9,852 nucleotides of DNA. Source: Spirochaeta sp. GTDB taxonomy: Bacteria > Spirochaetota > Spirochaetia > DSM-27196 > Alkalispirochaetaceae. Under the pieces are notes generated by a model. The model ran no database searches and was not told the DNA's origin. It saw only the letters and a list, made by a program, of their open reading frames with translations. Location: contig SKHA01000131.1 of assembly GCA_007117185.1 (NCBI GenBank), positions 1 to 9,852 on the forward strand, written 5' to 3'. This document shows positions 1-5,447 of this stretch, piece after piece. Numbering within the stretch: the first letter of the stretch is position 1; every line of letters begins with the position of its first letter. Made by a program: the position numbers and the translations under genes.

Positions 1-428
1 ACACGGCGATCATCCACGTGCCGCCCCTGCGGGATCGTGTCGAAGATATTTCGCCCCTTGCCTGCCGCTTTCTGGAAGAGTTCTCCGGGACTCACGACAA
101 GGAGGTAACGGCGATTGCGCCGGAGGTTCTGTCGCTGTTCCAGGGATACCACTGGCCGGGCAATATCCGGGAACTCAAGAACACCATCAACTACGCCGTA
201 GCGATGGCGTCCGATGATACCATAACCATAGGCGATCTGCCTTCTCGAGTGACAGGCCAGCACGCCACGATGCTACCGGCTCGTGGGCGCCGTGAGGAGA
301 CGGCACGGCATCTGGTTGCCGCGACGCTCTCGGAGTGCCAGTGGAACAAAAAGCGTGCCGCCGAGGTACTGGGGGTCAGTCGTAAGACTCTCTACGCGAA
401 GATAGAACGGTATGGAATTACCCGTTAG
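1..428 (+). CDS. Sigma-54-dependent transcriptional activator (NtrC family), 3' part only
   Basis: This is the C-terminal end of an enhancer-binding protein that activates sigma-54 RNA polymerase. The reading frame (codons from base 3) is open at the window edge, so the gene starts upstream; the GTG at 18 is an internal valine. What is visible is the end of the AAA+ domain: the PPLRDRVEDI segment, then WPGNIREL, the sensor II signature of the family. A linker follows, then a C-terminal Fis-type helix-turn-helix (roughly the last 45 residues, with KKRAAEVLGVSRKTLYAKI). The receiver domain, Walker motifs and GAFTGA loop lie outside the window, so whether it is a true response regulator cannot be seen. 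Its last 17 bases overlap the start of the next gene, which encodes a histidine kinase; this suggests translational coupling and a cognate pair. Confidence 0.93.
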   Translation, partial: TAIIHVPPLRDRVEDISPLACRFLEEFSGTHDKEVTAIAPEVLSLFQGYHWPGNIRELKNTINYAVAMASDDTITIGDLPSRVTGQHATMLPARGRREETARHLVAATLSECQWNKKRAAEVLGVSRKTLYAKIERYGITR

Positions 429-2250
429 TTCGCCTCAGCTCCCGGTTCTGGAACTTCGGGATATCTGGTCCGGATACGGCGACGTGATGGCCTTGCGGGG
501 AATCTCAGTGGAGTTCTTCCCCGGAGAGGTTCACGCCCTTATCGGGGAGCACGGTGCAGGGAAGTCCACCATGGCATCGGTCATCAGCGGGCTGGTCCGA
601 CCCCGGTCGGGACGCATTCTGATGAACGGTACCACCCAGCCAGGCTACAACCTCAGGATGGCGAAGCGTCTGGGAGTGCGCATGGTCTACCAGCAGCACC
701 AGATCGTTGAAAACGTCACCGTTGCGGACAACATTTTCCACATGCAGGAGGGTACCCTGGCAGGGTTCTGGTTTTCCCGGCGTCGTAAGGAGTCGGAGAT
801 AGCTGAATACCTGGCCGGTCGGGGGTTTCCCCTGGCACCGCGAACTCTTGGACGGTATCTCACCCCGTCAGATAAAACAGTGGTGGATATCCTCAAGAAT
901 CTGCTGACCACACCACAGGTTCTGATCCTGGATGAGGCGCTGGAACGACTCTCCAACGAGTCGCTGCAGCGTGTACGGGCGATCCTGAAGGAGCTGAAAG
1001 CGAGCGGCACAGCCATCGTGATCGTCACCCACCGGATAGACGACGTCTACTCCCTGGCTGACCGGGTCACAGTACTCAAGGACGGCATGCGTCTTCTGAC
1101 AACCAGCATCGACAACATCTCGAAGATCAACCTGATTCGGGTGGCGTATACCCAGTTTGACGGCAAAACCAGCCCCGAAGACGTGGACCGGGAATTTCGC
1201 CAGTATCTGCGGTTCAACGACGCAATTCTCCAGCGCCTGCCGGTGAACATCGTGGTGGTTGATCCGACCCTGGAAGTGAAACTGGTGAACGAATCGTGCC
1301 GCAGATCCTTCCAACTGCGCTACACCCAGGTGACAGACCTCTCGCTCAGGGACATCCTCCAGGGAAACGCCAACAGTATCGAGGCAATCGAGGGGACGAT
1401 CCGCTCCGAACAGCCAGGAACGTTCTACAACATCATTCTCGGGACCGACCCGGACCGGCAGGTGTACAACATCAAGACCAGTCCGATCCGCGACAACGAC
1501 ACCGTTATTGGAACGGTGGTAATCATTGAGGACGTGACGGAGTTTGAGGTACCGCAGAATCAGCTGATTCTGTCAGAGAAGCTCGCTTCGGTGGGCCTCC
1601 TGGCCGCCGGGGTGGCCCACGAAATCAACAATCCCCTGGAGATCATCTCCAACCACCTGAGCTACATGCGATTCAAGAGCAACGATGCCGCGGTGGTAAC
1701 CGACGGGGTGGACAAGATCAAGACGGAGATCAACGACATCTCCGGCATCGTCAGCAACCTGGTCACGTTCTCCGACGCCAAGACACCGCAGATCGAAGGG
1801 GTGGACATCAACAAGGTGATCGAGGAGCTGATTTCGCTGCTGCGGTTCAATGTGGAGTACCACCACGTTCAGATCTCCTTTCGAAACCGGGAAGAAGAGC
1901 TGCTCTTTCGCGGGGTACGGGAGCAGATGAAACAGGTCATTCTGAATCTGATGAAGAACAGCCTTGAAGCGATGCCTGACGGTGGTGACATAATCATCAC
2001 AACGTATCTCGACAGTGAGCACCGGCAGGTGGTGGTGGAATTCGAGGATACCGGACCGGGAATCGCTGCGGACGATCCCAACACGGTGTTCACCCCGTTC
2101 TTCAGTACCCGCACCGACCGCCCAACCAGTATGGGGCTGGGGTTGTCAATCAGTTACCGAACAGTGAGTCGGGTGGGAGGGACGATGCACGTGCGGAATC
2201 TGCCGGATCGGGGATGCAGATTTACCATCCGTCTGCCTGAGTACTGCTGA
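412..2250 (+). CDS. ABC-ATPase / PAS / histidine kinase fusion protein
   Basis: A 612-residue protein with three parts. Residues about 10-240 form an ABC ATPase domain resembling the first cassette of simple-sugar/nucleoside importers (RbsA, MglA, YufO type): Walker A G45-T53 (GEHGAGKST), Q-loop Q94, Walker B LILDE with D174 and E175, H-loop H207. The signature that should read LSxGE/Q is LTPSDK at 150-155, so it is degenerate. Residues about 264-385 form a PAS domain ending in VVIIEDVTEFE. Residues about 388-612 are a complete kinase: H-box GVAHEINNPL with phosphoacceptor H403, N-box N516, G1 DTGPGI at D546, and G2 GLGL around G575. No membrane segment or signal peptide is visible, so it should be cytosolic. 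It overlaps the sigma-54 activator gene by 17 bases, its likely phosphotransfer partner. The ATG at 412 is preceded by only a weak ribosome site. The fusion is read in one uninterrupted frame, and the role of the ABC part is unknown. Confidence 0.93.
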   Translation: MELPVSSPQLPVLELRDIWSGYGDVMALRGISVEFFPGEVHALIGEHGAGKSTMASVISGLVRPRSGRILMNGTTQPGYNLRMAKRLGVRMVYQQHQIVENVTVADNIFHMQEGTLAGFWFSRRRKESEIAEYLAGRGFPLAPRTLGRYLTPSDKTVVDILKNLLTTPQVLILDEALERLSNESLQRVRAILKELKASGTAIVIVTHRIDDVYSLADRVTVLKDGMRLLTTSIDNISKINLIRVAYTQFDGKTSPEDVDREFRQYLRFNDAILQRLPVNIVVVDPTLEVKLVNESCRRSFQLRYTQVTDLSLRDILQGNANSIEAIEGTIRSEQPGTFYNIILGTDPDRQVYNIKTSPIRDNDTVIGTVVIIEDVTEFEVPQNQLILSEKLASVGLLAAGVAHEINNPLEIISNHLSYMRFKSNDAAVVTDGVDKIKTEINDISGIVSNLVTFSDAKTPQIEGVDINKVIEELISLLRFNVEYHHVQISFRNREEELLFRGVREQMKQVILNLMKNSLEAMPDGGDIIITTYLDSEHRQVVVEFEDTGPGIAADDPNTVFTPFFSTRTDRPTSMGLGLSISYRTVSRVGGTMHVRNLPDRGCRFTIRLPEYC

Positions 2251-2272
2251 TCAATCCCGATCCACCCTCACA

Positions 2273-3646
2273 TCACGACGCCACAGCTACCACTTCCGCA
2301 ACCGGGGCGCCGGTTATGCGCATCCACTGCGCCATCATTACCAGCGCCACCACCGCGGCGATCCCGTCGGTGAACAGCGGTACCAGCCAGATCCCGTCGG
2401 CTCCCCACACCATCGGCAGCAGCGCCAGCGCCGGCAGCGGCAGGAGCAGTGTTCGCAGCGCCGCGATCACCAGCGAGCTCACCGGCCGTTCTATGGCGGT
2501 GTAGAACATCGACCCGATCGTGCCCAGCGGGATAAACAGCAGCGACCACGTCACCAGCTGCATCGCCCGGGTGGTGAGGGCCACCGCGTCGGGATGCTCC
2601 GGTACGAACAGCGCCGCCGCCGGCGCCGCCAGAAACCAGGCGATCCCCCCCAGCACAACTGCCATAACCTCACCCACCACCAGCATCCGCACCAGGGTGC
2701 CCCGCACCCGGTCCGCCCGGCCGGCGCCGTGGTTCTGCCCCAGAATCGGCTGCGCCCCCGTGGCCAGCCCGCCAAGAAATACCGACACCAGGATCAGCAG
2801 GTACTGAACGATGGCGAACGCCGCCACCCCGGTTGCCCCGCTGTAGCGCATCAGGGTGCGGTTGAACAGCAGCGTAACCACCCCCATAGCCAGCGCGGAG
2901 AAGAGCTCGGACGAACCGTTGGCCACAATAGCTCCCATCACGTTCAGGCTGAACGTTGGCCGCTCCAGCCGCAACCCCCCGCTGCGGCGCAGCTTCTTCA
3001 CCAGGAAGTAGCCCAGAAAGATCAGCGCCGAGAGGCTGATGGCGATCCCCGAGGCCAGCGCCGCCCCGGCGATGCCCATATCCAGCCGGAAGAGAAACAC
3101 CCAGTCCAGAGCAATATTGAGGACGGCACTGCCGGCCATCACTGCCCCTGCCGCCCCGGCCCGGCCGTCGTTGCGCAGCCCCTGTTCCAGGATAAAGCTG
3201 AGGATGTAGCCAACGAAGAAGGGACTCATCGTCGCCAGGTACACCATCGTGAGCTCCTGTACCTCTGCGGTGGCCCCCAGCGCGCCGGTGAGGGTACGTC
3301 CCATGGTAAGAACCACCACCGTTCCGGTGATCCCCAGGGCCACCGCCAGCACCACCAGCGCCGAGAGGACCCGCCGGGCTGCGGACACCTCGCCCGACCC
3401 CAGGAGTACCGCGATGCGGGCGTTGCCGCCGGCACCGAGCATCACCGCCAGGGCCACAAACAGCGCGATAACGGGGTAGCCGATGCTCACCGCCGCCAGC
3501 GCGTCCGGCCCCAGCCGTCGTCCCACCATGATGCCGTCCACCACCTGGTACAGCGCCATCACCAGCATCGCCAGAATCGCCGGGGCAACGTTTTTCCACA
3601 GCAGCTGTCCCAGACTGCGGGACAGAAACTCTGATGTATCCTTCAT
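2273..3646 (-). CDS. MATE-family multidrug efflux transporter
   Basis: A 457-residue integral membrane protein of the multidrug and toxic compound extrusion family, which exports organic compounds in exchange for sodium or protons. Length and about twelve hydrophobic segments fit the family. The N-terminal half carries VDGIMVGRRLGPDALAAVS, the usual MATE start of each half, and the C-terminal half carries GAQPILGQNHGAGRADRVR, closest in style to the MepA/DinF-like branch. The start is the ATG at 3646 read on the minus strand, preceded by a good ribosome site (AAGGAAG). The gene is transcribed divergently from a DcrB-like gene and a TetR regulator, and its promoter is overlapped by palindromes, so repression by that TetR protein with induction by an exported compound is likely. 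It ends 22 bases from the convergent kinase gene, with no clear terminator hairpin between. Substrate cannot be inferred. Confidence 0.95.
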   Translation of the reverse strand: MKDTSEFLSRSLGQLLWKNVAPAILAMLVMALYQVVDGIMVGRRLGPDALAAVSIGYPVIALFVALAVMLGAGGNARIAVLLGSGEVSAARRVLSALVVLAVALGITGTVVVLTMGRTLTGALGATAEVQELTMVYLATMSPFFVGYILSFILEQGLRNDGRAGAAGAVMAGSAVLNIALDWVFLFRLDMGIAGAALASGIAISLSALIFLGYFLVKKLRRSGGLRLERPTFSLNVMGAIVANGSSELFSALAMGVVTLLFNRTLMRYSGATGVAAFAIVQYLLILVSVFLGGLATGAQPILGQNHGAGRADRVRGTLVRMLVVGEVMAVVLGGIAWFLAAPAAALFVPEHPDAVALTTRAMQLVTWSLLFIPLGTIGSMFYTAIERPVSSLVIAALRTLLLPLPALALLPMVWGADGIWLVPLFTDGIAAVVALVMMAQWMRITGAPVAEVVAVAS

Positions 3647-3663
3647 TTCGTCTTCCTTTTCAC

Positions 3664-3677
3664 ATACCAGTCGGTAT
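3664..3677. promoter_or_regulatory. Palindromic operator O2 (probable TetR-family site)
   Basis: ATACCAGTCGGTAT is an inverted repeat with 5-base arms and a 4-base centre, matching the ATACYNNNNRGTAT pattern of the palindrome at 3698-3711. It falls just downstream of the predicted exporter transcription start and upstream of its ribosome site, so binding could add a roadblock. A weaker related sequence, CTATCAGATAGTAT (3680-3693), lies between the two and may be a third, degenerate site. Confidence 0.55.
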
Positions 3678-3688
3678 CTCTATCAGAT

Positions 3689-3716
3689 AGTATCTACATA
3701 CTGAATAGTATGTCAA
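3689..3716 (-). promoter_or_regulatory. Sigma-70-type promoter of the MATE gene
   Basis: Read on the minus strand, a perfect -35 TTGACA (3711-3716) is followed after 16 bases by GATACT (3689-3694), four of six matches to the -10 consensus. The predicted transcript starts about 35 bases upstream of the exporter ATG, leaving room for its AAGGAAG ribosome site. The spacer is almost entirely occupied by a palindrome, so a bound repressor would exclude polymerase. Identified by eye only. Confidence 0.65.
3696..3713. promoter_or_regulatory. Palindromic operator O1 (probable TetR-family site)
   Basis: ACATACTGAATAGTATGT is a perfect inverted repeat with 7-base arms and a 4-base centre. It lies between the -35 and -10 of the exporter promoter, a common place for TetR-family operators. 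Its core ATACTGAATAGTAT has the same pattern, ATACYNNNNRGTAT, as a second palindrome 34 bases away. The TetR gene at 4736-5353 is the obvious candidate ligand; the pairing is inferred from position. Confidence 0.65.
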
Positions 3717-3730
3717 CACCACGTTTTACC

Positions 3731-3760
3731 TTGCAGGATATTTGTTGATCGCCGTATAGT
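3731..3760 (+). promoter_or_regulatory. Possible promoter of the DcrB-like/TetR unit
   Basis: TATAGT (3755-3760) matches five of six -10 positions, and TTGCAG (3731-3736) is a poor -35 at 18 bases. The -10 ends 7 bases before the ATG at 3768, so transcription would begin at or next to the start codon, giving a leaderless message. That agrees with the lack of any ribosome site before 3768. The operator palindromes lie upstream of it. Confidence 0.4.
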
Positions 3761-3767
3761 GACTGTC

Positions 3768-4739
3768 ATGAATACATTGCCGCCGTTCATTCATTTTTTC
3801 AGCCCCTACACGCGGATCTCCCTGGAGCTTCCGGTGGGGTTCGAAGAGCAGCAGGAGGACGAAGAACACCGCTCGGTGATCTACGCCGACGATCTGGACG
3901 ACGATGACCCGGTGGGTGCCCGGGTTCTGGCGCATACCTTCGCCGCAGAACGGGACAGCCTGGTGTCGCTGGCAGAGGCGTCGGCGGCACTGCCGGGGCG
4001 GCAGGTGGAGTCCCGGCAGCAGTGCACCATCGAGTCGTACCCGGCGATGCGGCAGCTGCTGAGCTACCGCGACACCGATCTGGAGCTGGATGTGCTCCGC
4101 CACGAGACGTGGATTCAGGTGGACGAGGTAGTCTTCTCGATGATCTTTGTCACTCCAGCGCTGCGGGTAGACCAGTACCGCCCCGCCTGGGAGCACGCCA
4201 CAGAGACGCTGCGGCTGATCCTGCCTGAGACCGACGTAGCCGTCAGGAACGAAGAGGGTCGACTCTTCGCCCCTCCCGGGCGCAGCTGGGCCCACCACGA
4301 CCTGGGGTTCTCCCTGGTGGTGCCCCAGGGGTGGGAGATCACCCAGCCGGAGGAGCAGCTGGTACGTCTGTTTGGTCCGGAGCATCCGGAACACGACGAT
4401 TATCGCCCCACCTTCAGCGTCGCCGCAGGCACCCCCGGGGGATTCGGAGACGAGTGGTTCGATCAGTTCTGCGCCCAGTCGAAGCAACAGCTGCAGGATA
4501 CCTACGAGGAGTTCTCCCTGGATCGTACCGAGCGCATCACCCTGTCCAGCCTGGTGGAAGCGGAGGCGATCTGGTACCGCTGGCGCCCCTCGCCGGTGTT
4601 CCGCTCGGCCCAGCTGCAGGCGCTGATCCCGGTGGGTCGCTACCGCATGTTTCTGATCAACGCGGCGACGGTGGAGCCACTGGCCGGGCAATACCTGCCC
4701 CTCTTCGATCGGATCCTCGCCAGCCTGAGGGTTCTATGA
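3768..4739 (+). CDS. Duplicated DcrB/PsbP-like (DUF1795-type) cytosolic protein
   Basis: A 323-residue protein that looks like two copies of one alpha/beta domain. The first copy spans about residues 15-155 (ISLELPVGFEE ... YRPAWEHATETLRLI), the second about 178-323 (LGFSLVVPQGWEI ... YLPLFDRILASLRVL). Each begins with a strand plus 'P-x-G(F/W)' and ends with a helix containing a 'A/D-x-x-L-x-L' pattern, as in DUF1795/DcrB and PsbP/Mog1-fold proteins. There is no signal peptide or membrane segment, unlike many DcrB-like lipoproteins, so it should be cytosolic. A GTG at 3759 in the same frame is possible, but the ATG fits the -10 box better. Its stop overlaps the TetR start (ATGA at 4736-4739), so the two are translationally coupled. 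Function is unknown; context suggests a link to the divergent MATE exporter. Fold assignment is by pattern only. Confidence 0.7.
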   Translation: MNTLPPFIHFFSPYTRISLELPVGFEEQQEDEEHRSVIYADDLDDDDPVGARVLAHTFAAERDSLVSLAEASAALPGRQVESRQQCTIESYPAMRQLLSYRDTDLELDVLRHETWIQVDEVVFSMIFVTPALRVDQYRPAWEHATETLRLILPETDVAVRNEEGRLFAPPGRSWAHHDLGFSLVVPQGWEITQPEEQLVRLFGPEHPEHDDYRPTFSVAAGTPGGFGDEWFDQFCAQSKQQLQDTYEEFSLDRTERITLSSLVEAEAIWYRWRPSPVFRSAQLQALIPVGRYRMFLINAATVEPLAGQYLPLFDRILASLRVL

Positions 4740-5353
4740 CCGACGAAACTCCCCGGCGCAAGCGCTTGACCCGGCAGCAGTCCAAAGAGCAGACCCGGCA
4801 GGCCCTGATCGAAGCCGCCGCCGAGGTGTTTGGGGCTCACGGGTTTCACGGCGCGTCCATCGATCTGGTGGCAGAGACGGCGGGCTACACCAAAGGCGCG
4901 GTGTACACCCACTTCGAGAGCAAGGAAGACTTGTACCTGGCGTTGTTGGATGACCACCTGCGGGAACCACCCTCGGAGTGGACCCGGGCGCTGGAGTCGG
5001 GGGTACCGGTTTCGGCGGTAGCCGAGGAACTTGAACGGGAACTGCCGCAGACACTGGAAGCGACCCGTTCCTGGGCGATGCTCTCGCTGGAATTCTTCGT
5101 CCACGCCCTGCGTAACGAGGCGGTGGCCGCGCGTCTGGCAGAGCAGATCCGCAGTGCCCGGCAGGAGTACGAACGCAGTATGCGCTTGCGTTCGGAAGCC
5201 CTCGGGAAAGCGCTGCCCCTCCCCCCGGAGCAGCTGGGGGTTGCGTTGCTGGCATTCGAGAACGGACTCAGCATCTTCGGTTTGCTGGAGCCACAGACCC
5301 TGAAAAACGGGGCGTATTCGGCGGTACTGCAGCGCCTGATCGATCCGGAATAG
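4736..5353 (+). CDS. TetR/AcrR-family transcriptional repressor
   Basis: A 205-residue one-component regulator. Residues about 15-65 form the TetR N-terminal DNA-binding domain: a first helix ending AAAEVFGAHGFHGAS, then the helix-turn-helix SIDLVAETAGYTKGAVYTHF, then SKEDLYLALLDDHL, all typical of the family. The remaining helical part is the ligand-binding and dimerisation domain; it is divergent and gives no clue to the ligand. The start is the ATG at 4736, preceded by GAGGG and overlapping the stop of the upstream DcrB-like gene; the frame is also open further upstream, but that stretch is a shadow of that gene. Palindromes in the exporter promoter are its probable targets. By analogy with TetR/MATE pairs, it probably represses the exporter and releases it when a substrate binds. 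Confidence 0.93.
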   Translation: MTDETPRRKRLTRQQSKEQTRQALIEAAAEVFGAHGFHGASIDLVAETAGYTKGAVYTHFESKEDLYLALLDDHLREPPSEWTRALESGVPVSAVAEELERELPQTLEATRSWAMLSLEFFVHALRNEAVAARLAEQIRSARQEYERSMRLRSEALGKALPLPPEQLGVALLAFENGLSIFGLLEPQTLKNGAYSAVLQRLIDPE

Positions 5354-5364
5354 ACCTCGGCTAT

Positions 5365-5406
5365 CCGAACGAGACAAACCGAACGAGACAAACCGAACGA
5401 GACACA
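5365..5406 (+). repeat. Three tandem 14-base direct repeats
   Basis: CCGAACGAGACAAA occurs three times head to tail (5365-5378, 5379-5392, 5393-5406); the third copy has one change (ACACA for ACAAA). The array sits between the TetR stop and the start of the membrane histidine kinase gene, directly upstream of its presumed promoter. It could be a binding array for a regulator or simple slippage; it is not a terminator, having no internal dyad. Confidence 0.85.
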
Positions 5407-5432
5407 AGGTGGCACGAAGGACGTAACGATAC

Positions 5433-5438
5433 TATACT
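5433..5438 (+). promoter_or_regulatory. Probable -10 box of the membrane histidine kinase gene
   Basis: TATACT lies 9 bases before the ATG at 5448 and matches the -10 consensus in five of six positions. No good -35 is seen at the expected distance (TGGCAC at 5410-5415 is a poor match). A start just before the ATG would give a nearly leaderless message, consistent with the absence of a ribosome site there. Confidence 0.4.
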
Positions 5439-5447
5439 GGCCTCATA

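Noticed and set aside
2594..3634. A 346-codon plus-strand open frame opposite the MATE gene
   Set aside because: Its Gln/His/Arg/Pro-rich product has no recognisable domain, and the opposite strand encodes a complete membrane transporter with a ribosome site.
3726..4691. A 321-codon minus-strand open frame opposite the DcrB-like gene
   Set aside because: No domain is recognisable, while the plus-strand frame has a coherent duplicated fold pattern and an ATGA coupling to the TetR gene.
4331..4735. Upstream extension of the TetR frame to make a 340-residue protein
   Set aside because: The extension lies within the coding sequence of the DcrB-like gene and is low-complexity; the TetR domain starts properly at the ATG at 4736 with a GAGGG before it.
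5345..5369. Terminator hairpin after the TetR gene
   Set aside because: CGGAATAG and CTATCCG can pair only with a bulge, and no run of T follows.
5410..5425. Sigma-54 promoter before the membrane kinase gene
   Set aside because: The -24 half TGGCACG is good, but the essential GC of the -12 element is absent (GT instead), and a TATACT sigma-70 -10 lies close by. Kept only as a remark.
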